Shown here piece after piece: positions 1 through 9,029 of a DNA stretch of 29,192 nt. The DNA comes from Paramuribaculum sp. (GTDB lineage Bacteria; Bacteroidota; Bacteroidia; Bacteroidales; Muribaculaceae). Both the position numbers and the translations under genes were made by a program. Within the stretch, counting starts at the first letter, position 1; each line of letters starts with the position of its first letter. The notes beneath the pieces were generated by a model. It worked only from the letters and a program-made list of their open reading frames with translations, had not been told where the DNA came from and searched no databases. The stretch covers positions 1 to 29,192 of the forward strand of contig JAIDJZ010000038.1 in NCBI GenBank assembly GCA_029051965.1, written 5' to 3'.

Positions 1-56
1 TGCCGATTGAGACATGCATTACAGCCTTTATTAGTTGCTGATTATTAGCGAGTTAA

Positions 57-2771
57 TCAATCTTCCAGATTGGCCTGAGCCGCGGCGACGCGGGCGATGG
101 GCACACGGAAGGGTGAGCAGCTGACGTAGTTCATGCCGAGTTTAGCGCAGAACTTAACTGACGAGGGTTCGCCGCCATGTTCTCCACAGATGCCGACTTT
201 GAGGTCGGGGTTTGTGGCACGACCTTTTTCTACGCCAATCTTAACGAGCTGGCCAACGCCTTCCTGATCGAGAACTTCGAAGGGATCTGTTTTGATGATG
301 CCGTTTTCCTTGTAGAATTTGAGGAATTTGGGGGCGTCGTCGCGAGAGAATCCGAAGGTCATCTGAGTGAGGTCGTTTGTACCGAATGAGAAGAATTCAG
401 CAACTTCTGCAATCTGGTTGGCAACGAGGGCAGCACGCGGAACTTCAATCATGGTTCCGACTTTATAGATGACTGTTTCGCCTTTTTCTTCGAAGACTTT
501 AGCTGCAGTAGTGTGGATCACGTTTGCCTGATTCTGGATTTCCTTGAGTGAGCCAACGAGAGGAATCATGATTTCAGGATGAACGTCGATACCGCGGGCC
601 TTGACAGCAAGTGCGGCTTCGATGATCGCGCGGGTCTGCATTTCGGTGATTTCGGGATATGTGATTCCGAGACGGCAACCACGGTGACCGAGCATGGGGT
701 TGAATTCCTCAAGGCTGTCAACCTTAGCTTTTACTTCTTCAAGCGAAAGGCCCATTTCAGTTGCCAGTTCTTTCTGAGTTGCAGTCTGGTGGGGCACGAA
801 TTCATGCAACGGGGGATCGAGGAGGCGGATAGTAACTCCAAAGCCATCCATTGCTTCGAAGATTCCTTCGAAGTCACCTCTCTGCATCGGGAGAAGTTTG
901 GCGAGAGCCACGCGACGACCTTCAACGTCTGAAGCGAGGATCATTTCACGCACGGCTTTGATTCGATCGCCTTCGAAGAACATGTGCTCTGTGCGGCACA
1001 GACCGATACCCTGAGCACCGAAGTGGCGAGCCTGTTTTGCATCGCGGGGTGAATCTGCATTTGTGCGGACGAGAGTCTTGGTGTATTTGGCAGCAAGATT
1101 CATGATTGCGCCGAAGTCGCCGTCGAGTTCCGGTTCTGTTGTGGGAACCTGTCCTTCGTAAACGTCACCGGTCGAGCCGTTGAGAGAGATCCAGTCACCT
1201 TCTTTGTAGGTCTTGCCGTTGGTTGTAAGAGTCTTTTCTTTGTAGTCGATGCGGATTTCGCCGGCACCGGACACGCAGCATTTACCCATGCCGCGTGCTA
1301 CAACGGCTGCGTGAGAGGTCATACCGCCACGCATTGTGAGGATACCCTGAGCGACAGCCATACCGCGAAGGTCTTCGGGTGAAGTTTCGATGCGGACAAG
1401 AACGACTTTCTTTTTCTTTTCTGCCCAAGCTTCAGCTTCTTCAGCCGAGAAGACAACCTGACCGGTTGCTGCTCCGGGAGAAGCGGGCAGACCTTTTGCG
1501 ATCACAAGTGCGCGCTTGAGGGCTGCTTTGTCGAATACCGGGTGGAGAAGTTCGTCGAGTTTCTGGGGTTCCATGCGGAGGAGGGCAGTCTTTTCGTCGA
1601 TTTCACCTGCGCGGAGGAGGTCCATGGCGATCTTGACCATAGCTGCACCTGTACGTTTTCCGTTACGGGTCTGGAGCATCCAGAGCTTGCCGTCCTGGAT
1701 TGTGAACTCCATGTCCTGCATGTCTTTGTAGTAGTCTTCCAGACGATTGGCGATTGCGATGAGTTCAGCAGCGCAGGTCGGCATCGATTCTTCGAGCGAG
1801 GGATATTTTTCGGCACGTTCTTCTTCCGAAATTCCCTGAAGGGCAGCCCAGCGGCGAGATCCTTCTACGGTGATCTGCTGCGGTGTGCGGATACCGGCTA
1901 CTACGTCTTCGCCCTGTGCGTTGATCAGATATTCTCCATTGAAGATGTTTTCACCTGTGGCAGCGTCGCGGCTGAAAGCAACACCGGTTGCTGAGTTTTC
2001 GCCCATGTTGCCATAGACCATAGCCTGAACGTTGACTGCGGTTCCCCATTCTTCGGGGATCTGGTTCATTCGACGGTAGATGATCGCGCGTTCGTTCATC
2101 CAGCTGTCGAACACAGCGCAGATTCCGCCCCAGAGCTGTTCCCATGCGCTGTCGGGGAAGTCTTTGCCTGTATATTCTTTAACGGCGGCTTTGAAGAGTT
2201 TCACAAGGTTCTTGAGGTCTTCAACATCAAGCTCAGTATCGAGTTTCACACCCTTTTCTTCCTTGACTTTTTCCATGATCTCTTCGAAGGGATCGATATC
2301 TTCCTTGCTTTTGGGCTTCATGCCGAGCACGACGTCGCCGTACATCTGCACAAAACGACGGTAGCTATCCCATGCGAAACGGGGATTTCCGCTCTTTTCA
2401 GCAAGTGAAGCGACAGTTGCGTCGTTCATACCCAGGTTGAGGACGGTGTCCATCATACCAGGCATTGATGCACGTGCACCCGAGCGAACAGAAACGAGGA
2501 GGGGGTTCTGAGGATCGTTGAACTTGCATCCGGTCAGTGATTCAACGTGAGCGATTGCGTCTTCAACTTCTTTAGTCAGTTTTTTAACAACTTCGTCGCG
2601 GCCTTCCTGAGTGTATTCCGTGCAGACATCGGTTGTGATTGTGAAACCGGGAGGCACGGGCATGCCCAGAAGGTTCATTTCGGCGAGGTTGGCACCTTTA
2701 CCGCCAAGGAGATTGCGCATCGAGGCATTTCCTTCTGCCTTGCCGTCTCCAAACGTATAAACTCTTTTCAT
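57..2771 (-). CDS. ppdK: pyruvate, phosphate dikinase
   Basis: Cytoplasmic enzyme that interconverts ATP + phosphate + pyruvate and AMP + PPi + PEP, at the PEP-pyruvate node of glycolysis/gluconeogenesis. The 904-residue length is normal for bacterial PPDK. The N-terminal ATP-grasp part starts with the GGKGANLAEM motif. The central phosphohistidine domain holds GGMTSHAAV, putting the catalytic His at about residue 487 and the regulatory Thr position at 485. The C-terminal PEP/pyruvate TIM barrel ends with VGICGEHGGEP, with the acid/base Cys at about 862. All expected catalytic residues are present. The ATG start opens with the family-typical MKRVYTFGDG and has no Shine-Dalgarno sequence, only an A/T-rich leader. 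It stands alone and is divergent from rlmD. No PPDK regulatory kinase gene is in the window. Identification is very secure. Confidence 0.97.
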   Translation of the reverse strand: MKRVYTFGDGKAEGNASMRNLLGGKGANLAEMNLLGMPVPPGFTITTDVCTEYTQEGRDEVVKKLTKEVEDAIAHVESLTGCKFNDPQNPLLVSVRSGARASMPGMMDTVLNLGMNDATVASLAEKSGNPRFAWDSYRRFVQMYGDVVLGMKPKSKEDIDPFEEIMEKVKEEKGVKLDTELDVEDLKNLVKLFKAAVKEYTGKDFPDSAWEQLWGGICAVFDSWMNERAIIYRRMNQIPEEWGTAVNVQAMVYGNMGENSATGVAFSRDAATGENIFNGEYLINAQGEDVVAGIRTPQQITVEGSRRWAALQGISEEERAEKYPSLEESMPTCAAELIAIANRLEDYYKDMQDMEFTIQDGKLWMLQTRNGKRTGAAMVKIAMDLLRAGEIDEKTALLRMEPQKLDELLHPVFDKAALKRALVIAKGLPASPGAATGQVVFSAEEAEAWAEKKKKVVLVRIETSPEDLRGMAVAQGILTMRGGMTSHAAVVARGMGKCCVSGAGEIRIDYKEKTLTTNGKTYKEGDWISLNGSTGDVYEGQVPTTEPELDGDFGAIMNLAAKYTKTLVRTNADSPRDAKQARHFGAQGIGLCRTEHMFFEGDRIKAVREMILASDVEGRRVALAKLLPMQRGDFEGIFEAMDGFGVTIRLLDPPLHEFVPHQTATQKELATEMGLSLEEVKAKVDSLEEFNPMLGHRGCRLGITYPEITEMQTRAIIEAALAVKARGIDVHPEIMIPLVGSLKEIQNQANVIHTTAAKVFEEKGETVIYKVGTMIEVPRAALVANQIAEVAEFFSFGTNDLTQMTFGFSRDDAPKFLKFYKENGIIKTDPFEVLDQEGVGQLVKIGVEKGRATNPDLKVGICGEHGGEPSSVKFCAKLGMNYVSCSPFRVPIARVAAAQANLED

Positions 2772-2864
2772 CTGGTAAAAAAATTATTGAATAGTTTATG
2801 AGAAATAAATTTTTTCTGCAAAATTTGTTATGATTTCTGTAGTATCTCTCATGGAGTCATGTTG

Positions 2865-2872
2865 CAAAATTA
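2865..2872 (-). promoter_or_regulatory. Bacteroidota -7 box for ppdK
   Basis: On the minus strand this reads TAATTTTG, matching the TAnnTTTG consensus of the primary sigma factor of Bacteroidota. It would give a leader of about 85 nt before the ppdK ATG. A weak TTTAT-like element lies at the -33 distance. Predicted from the motif only. Confidence 0.5.
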
Positions 2873-2947
2873 ACATTTTAATGTCATAAACCGAAATTAT
2901 TTCAATAATTTTTTGTGGGAAACAGATGTTGTTCGGGCTAATTTAAG

Positions 2948-2955
2948 TAGCTTTG
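2948..2955 (+). promoter_or_regulatory. Bacteroidota -7 box for rlmD
   Basis: TAGCTTTG matches TAnnTTTG. Transcription would start around 2962, about 34 nt before the GTG start of rlmD. No convincing TTTG -33 element is visible at the right distance. It lies back to back with the ppdK promoter in a 224-bp divergent region. Confidence 0.5.
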
Positions 2956-2995
2956 CAGACGATTTTAGGAACTTAACAATTATTGAATATAGCCC

Positions 2996-4405
2996 GTGGG
3001 TAGAAAACGTAAAGAATTGCCGCTTCTGAGCGGTGTTGAGATATGCGGTGTCGCAGCAGAAGGAAAAAGCATCGCACGTGTTGATGATCTTGTTGTGTTT
3101 GTGCCTTTTGGAGCTCCCGGCGACGTTGCCGACATTAAGCTTGACAAGAAAAAACACAGTTATGCAGAGGGACATATCGAGCGCCTCATCATTCCGTCAG
3201 CCATCAGGGTCGAACCAAGGTGTGAGCATTTCACGACTTGCGGAGGCTGCCGTTGGCAGCATCTTCCGTATGAGGAGCAGCTCAGATTTAAACAGCAGCA
3301 GGTGACCGACGCGCTTACACGCATAGCAAAGATTCCGTTGCCGGAGATCAGCCCGATTCTCGGATCAGACACGATCTGGGCCTACCGCAATAAAATGGAA
3401 TATACCTTTTCAAATAAAAAATGGCTCACTTTCGAACAGCTGAAAAGCGGTGAGGAGTTTCCGGACCGCGACGCCGCCGGATTCCATATCCAAGGAGCTT
3501 TCGACAAGGTTCTCGACATCAACTGCTGTCATCTTCAGGATGATTTCGGCAACCGGCTTCGACTATTCATCAAGAACTACGGCAAAGAGCATAATCTTCC
3601 GTTTTATGATCTGAAAGCCAATTGCGGTTTTCTGCGAACGCTGATGATCCGGATCGCTTCGACCGGCGAAATAATGGCTGTGATGGTCTTTGGAGAGGAT
3701 AATCCTCAGGCGATCGGGGAAGTCATGAATGCCATAAAGGAACAGTTCCCGGAAATTACATCCCTACTGTATGTTGTCAATCTGAAAGTCAATGACACGA
3801 TAGCTGACCAGGATGTCATAACCTTCCACGGTCGAGATTACATCGAAGAGGAGATGGAGGGCCTGCGTTTCAGAATCGGGCCGAAATCGTTCTATCAGAC
3901 CAATTCCCGACAGGCTTACGAACTCTACAAAGTCGCTCGTGAGTTTGCCTCTCTTGAAGGCAACGAGCTGGTCTATGACCTCTACACCGGTACCGGTACG
4001 ATTGCCAACTTCATTGCCCGCCAGTGTCGCAAGGTGATCGGGATCGAGTATGTCGAGGATGCCATTGCCGACGCACGGATCAATTCAGAGGCAAACGGCA
4101 TCGACAATACCCTTTTCTTTGCAGGAGACATGAAAGATGTGCTGACCGACGATTTCATCGCAGAGCATGGCCGTCCGGAGGTCATGATAGTCGATCCGCC
4201 ACGAGCCGGCATGCATCAGGATGTCGTTAATGTCATCCTCAATGCAGAACCCGAACGGATTGTCTACGTCAGCTGCAATCCGGCCACACAAGCCAGAGAC
4301 CTCGCGCTGCTTGATCAGAAATACCGGGTTGACGCTGTCCGGCCTGTAGACATGTTCCCGCATACTCATCATGTCGAAAACGTAGTCCGACTGACTAAAA
4401 AATAA
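2996..4405 (+). CDS. rlmD: 23S rRNA (uracil-C5)-methyltransferase, RlmD/RumA family
   Basis: SAM-dependent enzyme that makes 5-methyluridine in 23S rRNA (U1939 in E. coli numbering). It is 469 residues long, normal for the family. An N-terminal TRAM RNA-binding domain (about 1-60) is followed by Fe-S cluster cysteines C76-x5-C82-x2-C85, with a fourth ligand at C177 or C178. The SAM motif DLYTGTGTIA, the DPPRAGM motif and the nucleophile in YVSCNP (Cys427) complete the active site. The start is GTG: an in-frame TAG lies immediately upstream at 2990-2992, so no longer start is possible, and the TRAM domain begins at once. The exact target uridine is inferred from the family; a related U747 or dual-site specificity cannot be excluded. 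Confidence 0.93.
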   Translation: MGRKRKELPLLSGVEICGVAAEGKSIARVDDLVVFVPFGAPGDVADIKLDKKKHSYAEGHIERLIIPSAIRVEPRCEHFTTCGGCRWQHLPYEEQLRFKQQQVTDALTRIAKIPLPEISPILGSDTIWAYRNKMEYTFSNKKWLTFEQLKSGEEFPDRDAAGFHIQGAFDKVLDINCCHLQDDFGNRLRLFIKNYGKEHNLPFYDLKANCGFLRTLMIRIASTGEIMAVMVFGEDNPQAIGEVMNAIKEQFPEITSLLYVVNLKVNDTIADQDVITFHGRDYIEEEMEGLRFRIGPKSFYQTNSRQAYELYKVAREFASLEGNELVYDLYTGTGTIANFIARQCRKVIGIEYVEDAIADARINSEANGIDNTLFFAGDMKDVLTDDFIAEHGRPEVMIVDPPRAGMHQDVVNVILNAEPERIVYVSCNPATQARDLALLDQKYRVDAVRPVDMFPHTHHVENVVRLTKK

Positions 4406-4417
4406 TCTTTGATAACA

Positions 4418-4465
4418 TTAACCCCGGTCAAGCATTAAGAAATGTCAAATATTGGCCGGGGTTAA
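4418..4465 (+). terminator. hairpin after rlmD, probable terminator
   Basis: A perfect 10-bp inverted repeat (TTAACCCCGG at 4418-4427 with CCGGGGTTAA at 4456-4465) encloses a 28-nt loop 13 bases after the rlmD stop. The following run (AACTTTTAT) is only weakly T-rich, so termination is likely but not textbook. Confidence 0.5.
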
Positions 4466-4540
4466 AACTTTTATCACGCTCAATCGTTCTTGATACAAAT
4501 AAGTTTTTTATTTAGATATCATTGAACGAAACCGCAACGT

Positions 4541-4639
4541 GTAAGACAATAGCTACAAGCTTGTAAGTCGCCCCCACGACCTGAACGGGAGATGTTGAAC
4601 GTTCCAACACTCAGTCCATGTCTGTCGACGGGCTTTTTT
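4541..4639 (+). ncRNA. structured leader or small RNA ending in an intrinsic terminator
   Basis: An outer stem pairs GCCC (4570-4573) with GGGC (4630-4633) and, past a small internal loop, CGAC (4577-4580) with GTCG (4624-4627). Inside it CTGA (4581-4584) pairs with TCAG (4611-4614), and TGTTG (4593-4597) pairs with CAACA (4605-4609) around a 7-nt loop. Six T residues follow directly (4634-4639). Just upstream is the 12-bp palindrome TACAAGCTTGTA (4554-4565). The U-tract after a closed stem suggests either a small RNA or a transcription attenuator for the efflux operon starting at 4726. No known RNA family was recognised. The 320-bp gap 4406-4725 contains this and the preceding hairpin and no ORF I can support. 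Confidence 0.45.
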
Positions 4640-4725
4640 GCTATAAACCGGCCGGTACCCGCCGGTGCGGACAACAAAAGTATTCATTAAAATAGACATT
4701 TCACACACTCAGACTTCGAAACGAT

Positions 4726-5919
4726 ATGCTTGCCAATAGAAAATCCATGCTTCGCAGAATCATTATCCTGTTATGTAGCCTGCTCATTATAGGTGCACTT
4801 GTCGCCTTGGCGTGTTTCCTTTTTAAGAAAAAGGATCTGCAGGGAACCACTCCTGACGCCGAGACTGTTGTCACCGCATTGGTCAAACCAACAGATGTGT
4901 ATATCTATGGCGACTTTGTCGGCCGCATAAAAGGGCAACAGTTCGTCGAAGTCCGGGCCCGTGTCGAGGGCTATCTTCAGAAAATGCTCTTTTCCGAAGG
5001 CACCTATGTGAAACAGGGGCAGACGCTGTTCATCATTGATCCCACAGTCTATAAGGCTCGTGCGAATAAAGCCAGAGCGCTGCTCAACAAAGCTAAAGCA
5101 CAGGCACAGAAAGCGAGCCGGGATCTGGCGCGCATACGTCCGCTTCACGCGCAAAATGCGGCGAGCCAGCTCGATCTCGACAATGCTGAAGCAGCCTACG
5201 AGGGAGCGATGGCCGATGTTGCGGTCTGCGAGGCCGATCTTACACAGGCCGAAATCACGCTGGGCTATACGGAAGTGAAAGCTCCTATCTCCGGATACAT
5301 CTCGCAGCGCGGGGTTGACGTCGGCACTTATGTCGGACCCTCAGGCACATCACTGCTCGCAACCATCGTCAACAGCGAGACTGTCCATGTTGAATTCTCA
5401 ATGACAGCTCTTGACTACCTCAACAGCAAAAACCGTAACGTCACTCTCGGACAGTCTTCGGCCGACCGCGATTGGGATCCATATGTGACTGTGACTCTCG
5501 CCGATGGCTCCATATATCCGTATAAAGGAGTTGTAGACTTCGCTGATCCGCAGGTTGATCCTACTACGGGTACGTTCGGCGTACGTGCGGAAATGCCCAA
5601 TCCTGACCATACGCTGCTCCCCGGTGAGATCACAAAAGTCAAATTGCTGATGGATGTACGCGAGAATGCGATCCAGATTCCGCAGAAAGCTCTGATAGTA
5701 GAAAAAGGAGGCGCCTATGTTTTTGTGGTAGGGAAAGACAACACGGTCGAACGCCGTTTTGTCGAGACCGGACCCGAAGTGGACAATAATATCGTGATCG
5801 AACGAGGTCTGGCTGCTGGCGAGAAGATCGTGGTAGAAGGTATTCATAAACTTAAACATGGCATGAAAGTGACTTCCAGACAGGCAGTCAGCGAAACGAA
5901 AACAGAGACCAAACAATGA
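4726..5919 (+). CDS. RND efflux periplasmic adaptor (AcrA/MexA-like)
   Basis: Membrane-fusion protein linking the inner-membrane pump at 5916-9029 to the outer-membrane factor at 9026-10465. The 397 residues begin with a hydrophobic segment (about 10-33) ending in ALAC at Cys30. This could be a lipid-attachment Cys, but the lipobox is atypical, so a signal anchor is equally possible. Lipoyl half-motifs lie at about 71-105 (VEGYLQKMLFSEGTYVKQGQ) and 180-210 (KAPISGYISQRGVDVG), flanking an Ala/Lys-rich coiled-coil hairpin at about 108-178. The beta-barrel and membrane-proximal domains follow. Met8 is an alternative start. No Shine-Dalgarno sequence is visible. It overlaps the pump gene by ATGA. 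The substrate is not determinable; multidrug export is the family expectation. Confidence 0.92.
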   Translation: MLANRKSMLRRIIILLCSLLIIGALVALACFLFKKKDLQGTTPDAETVVTALVKPTDVYIYGDFVGRIKGQQFVEVRARVEGYLQKMLFSEGTYVKQGQTLFIIDPTVYKARANKARALLNKAKAQAQKASRDLARIRPLHAQNAASQLDLDNAEAAYEGAMADVAVCEADLTQAEITLGYTEVKAPISGYISQRGVDVGTYVGPSGTSLLATIVNSETVHVEFSMTALDYLNSKNRNVTLGQSSADRDWDPYVTVTLADGSIYPYKGVVDFADPQVDPTTGTFGVRAEMPNPDHTLLPGEITKVKLLMDVRENAIQIPQKALIVEKGGAYVFVVGKDNTVERRFVETGPEVDNNIVIERGLAAGEKIVVEGIHKLKHGMKVTSRQAVSETKTETKQ

Positions 5920-8900
5920 AACGGAATTTTTTTCTCGAGCATCCGGTACTGTCAATCGTAATATCGATTGTCATTGTCATACTGGGTGGCATCGGTCTGA
6001 CCATGCTGCCTGTCGACCAGTATCCGGCAATCGTTCCGCCGATAGTAAAAGTGTCGGCAAGCTATCCCGGAGCTGACGCTCTCACAGTCACCCAGGCTGT
6101 TGCGACTCCTATCGAGCAGCAGATAAACGGCACACCGGGAATGCTCTATATGCAGTCCTCAGCGTCAAACTCGGGAGGCTTCAGTGTCAGTGTGACTTTC
6201 GACATCTCTACCGACCCTGAACTGGCGGCCGTCGACATCCAGAACCGTATTAAGAAAGCTGAATCGAGCCTGCCTGCCGAGGTCGTTCAAAACGGAATCA
6301 CAGTCGAAAAAGAGACTGAGAACAAACTCATGACAATCACTCTTCTTTCGAATGATCCGAAATATGATGAAATCTATCTTAGCAACTTCGCGACTCTAAA
6401 TGTGCTTGACGTTCTTCGTCGAATTCCGGGAATCGGAAGCGTCAGCAACGTCGGAAGCCGTTATTATGCAATGCAGATCTGGGTAGAACCAGATAAGCTT
6501 GCCAATCTCGGACTGACAGTGCAGGACCTTCAGAAAGCCCTGAAGGATCAGAACCGCGAGTCGGCTGCCGGTGTGCTCGGACAGGCTCCGAACGGCGACA
6601 TAGATCTCACTGTGCCAATTACGGCGCGCGGCCGTCTTTCTTCAGTACTGGACTTTGAACAGATTGTGATAAAGGCTCATAGCAATGGATCTGTGATTCG
6701 ACTGAAAGATGTGGCACGTGTTTCGCTCGAAGCCTCATCCTACGCTACAGAAAGTGGTATCAACGGCGGAAACGCAGCCGTCCTTAACATAAGCATGCTT
6801 CCCGGAGCCAATGCTATTGAAGTGGCAGACGCAGTTAAAAAAGTGATGGATGACATCAGCAAGTCATTTCCCGAAGGCATCACCTATCAGATTCCCTTCG
6901 ATATGACGACCTACATCAGTGATTCGATTCATCATGTCTATCAGACTTTGTTTGAAGCACTGATTCTCGTGATCTTTGTTGTCTTCCTGTCGCTCCAGAA
7001 CTGGCGGGCGACCATTATTCCGATTGTTGCTGTGCCGATCTCTCTTATCGGAACCTTCGGAGTCATGCTCATCTTTGGATTCTCTCTCAATATGCTTACA
7101 TTGCTCGGACTCATTCTTGCGATCGGTATTGTCGTCGACGATGCGATTGTCGTGGTCGAGAATGTCGACCGTATAATGCGGCAGGAGAATCTGAGCCCTA
7201 TGGAAGCGACAAAGAAAGCAATGGGAAGTATCAGCGGCGCCCTTGTGGCGATGTCCTTGGTCCTGTGTGCTGTATTTGTTCCTGTCAGCTTCCTTCCCGG
7301 GATCTCCGGACAGCTCTACCGTCAGTTCACAATCACAATTGCAGTTTCTGTGATTATATCGACAATTGTCGCGCTTAGTCTGACGCCGGTCATGTGTGGT
7401 TATATCCTGAAAAAAGAGGATGAATCGAAAAACGGATTCTTCAGACTGATCAACAAGTGGCTGAACAATGGCAACCGTTTCTACGGCAGAATTGTAGCGA
7501 AGGCGATCAGAGTGCCAAAAAGAATGATTGCGGCATTCGGCCTTATTCTCATAGCCATATGGGCAATGAACGAGTTGATGCCGCGAAGCTTCATGCCCCA
7601 GGAAGACCAAGGCTACTTCACTGTCGAACTTGAGCTTCCTGACGGCGCCACGATAGAGCGTACACGAGTTGTGACCGATCGCGCTATGGCATATCTGCTT
7701 GAACAGCCTGAAGTAGAGCACGTGCTTAATGTTACCGGTTCGAGCCCGCGTGTCGGAACCAACCAGTCCCGAAGCCAGCTTACGGTCATCCTCAAACCGT
7801 CGGACGAGCACAAAGGGCGCGACCTCAGCACTATCATGGCTGATGTGATGGCCGAACTGTCGACATATCCTGAAAGCAAAGTCTACCTTTCTCGTCCAGC
7901 CGTCATTCCGGGACTCGGTTCTTCCGGCGGTTTTGAAATGGCTCTGGAGGCGAGAGGTAATACGACTTATGCCGAATTGCAGGCGGCGGTCGACACGCTG
8001 CTCACCGCCGCATCAAAATCGAAAGAACTTTCGGGCGTATCTTCGTCAATGCAGCGAGATATACCCCAGCTCTATTTTGACGTTGACCGTGATAAAGCTC
8101 AGCTTCAGGGAGTCAATATGTCTGACATCTTTTCGACCGTGAAGGCATTTACCGGTTCGGTCTACGTCAACGACTTTAATATGTTCAACCGCATCTATCG
8201 TGTCTATATCCAGGCTGAAGCTCCGTATCGAGCCCACAGAGAAAATCTCAATCTCTACTTTGTCAAGGGACGGGACGGGACAATGCTTCCCGTCACCTCG
8301 CTCGGAAAGACCTCGTACACAACTGGCGCGGGAAACATCAAGCGATTCAATATGTTCAATAGCGCAATGATAACCGGAGAAGCTGCCCACGGCTACAGTT
8401 CCGGTCAGGCAATGTCGAAGATGGAGCAACTCGTCAAAGAGACTCTTGGCGACAAAGTGGAAGTGGAGTGGAGCGGCTTGTCTTATCAGGAGAAAAACGA
8501 AGACGGCAACACCGGCTTGGTCCTTCTGCTTGCATTCATATTCGTCTTTCTCTTTCTTGCCGCCCTGTATGAGAGCTGGACAGTGCCTCTGGCAGTCATC
8601 CTCTCTCTGCCGGTTGCCGGAATCGGAGCATATCTCGGAATATGGCTGACGGGACTCGAAAATAATATATATTTCCAGATCGGGCTCGTGATGCTTGTCG
8701 GACTTGTTGCCAAAAACGCGATTCTGATCGTGGAATTTGCAAAAGAGTCCTATGAAAGCGGCATGGGGCTTGTCGAGTCAGCTATCGAAGCTGCCCATAA
8801 GCGATTCCGCCCACTCGTCATGACCTCCCTTGCATTTATGCTCGGACTTCTTCCGCTTGTCTTTGCCTCCGGGCCCGGCTGTGAGAGCCGTCGCAGCATC

Positions 8901-9029
8901 GGCACTGGAGTGTTCTTCGGAATGTTGGTTGCAATAACCGTAGGCATTGTCTTTGTTCCCTTCTTCTTTGTTCTGATCGGAAAAATCAACAAAAGAGTCT
9001 CACGGGCGTTTAAAAAGAAAAACTCATGA
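5916..9029 (+). CDS. RND multidrug-type efflux pump, HAE1 family (AcrB-like)
   Basis: Inner-membrane proton-driven transporter, 1037 residues (AcrB is 1049), expected to act as a trimer and export hydrophobic or amphiphilic compounds. An N-terminal membrane helix is followed by the first large periplasmic loop, a central membrane block, a second periplasmic loop and the C-terminal membrane block. The proton-relay aspartates are Asp408-Asp409 in GIVVDDAIVVVENV, and the relay lysine is Lys933 in GLVAKNAIL, matching AcrB Asp407/Asp408/Lys940. The DD pair plus Lys places it with HAE1 rather than heavy-metal pumps. It shares 4-bp ATGA overlaps with both neighbours, so translation is probably coupled. 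Homologous pumps in Bacteroides are called Bme, but I do not assign a specific orthologue. Confidence 0.95.
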   Translation: MKRNFFLEHPVLSIVISIVIVILGGIGLTMLPVDQYPAIVPPIVKVSASYPGADALTVTQAVATPIEQQINGTPGMLYMQSSASNSGGFSVSVTFDISTDPELAAVDIQNRIKKAESSLPAEVVQNGITVEKETENKLMTITLLSNDPKYDEIYLSNFATLNVLDVLRRIPGIGSVSNVGSRYYAMQIWVEPDKLANLGLTVQDLQKALKDQNRESAAGVLGQAPNGDIDLTVPITARGRLSSVLDFEQIVIKAHSNGSVIRLKDVARVSLEASSYATESGINGGNAAVLNISMLPGANAIEVADAVKKVMDDISKSFPEGITYQIPFDMTTYISDSIHHVYQTLFEALILVIFVVFLSLQNWRATIIPIVAVPISLIGTFGVMLIFGFSLNMLTLLGLILAIGIVVDDAIVVVENVDRIMRQENLSPMEATKKAMGSISGALVAMSLVLCAVFVPVSFLPGISGQLYRQFTITIAVSVIISTIVALSLTPVMCGYILKKEDESKNGFFRLINKWLNNGNRFYGRIVAKAIRVPKRMIAAFGLILIAIWAMNELMPRSFMPQEDQGYFTVELELPDGATIERTRVVTDRAMAYLLEQPEVEHVLNVTGSSPRVGTNQSRSQLTVILKPSDEHKGRDLSTIMADVMAELSTYPESKVYLSRPAVIPGLGSSGGFEMALEARGNTTYAELQAAVDTLLTAASKSKELSGVSSSMQRDIPQLYFDVDRDKAQLQGVNMSDIFSTVKAFTGSVYVNDFNMFNRIYRVYIQAEAPYRAHRENLNLYFVKGRDGTMLPVTSLGKTSYTTGAGNIKRFNMFNSAMITGEAAHGYSSGQAMSKMEQLVKETLGDKVEVEWSGLSYQEKNEDGNTGLVLLLAFIFVFLFLAALYESWTVPLAVILSLPVAGIGAYLGIWLTGLENNIYFQIGLVMLVGLVAKNAILIVEFAKESYESGMGLVESAIEAAHKRFRPLVMTSLAFMLGLLPLVFASGPGCESRRSIGTGVFFGMLVAITVGIVFVPFFFVLIGKINKRVSRAFKKKNS

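Noticed and set aside
6864..7811. 315-codon open frame on the minus strand inside the HAE1 pump gene
   Set aside because: It lies wholly antisense to a secure gene, is rich in His, Asp and Arg in no domain pattern, and has no promoter of its own. It is a shadow frame.
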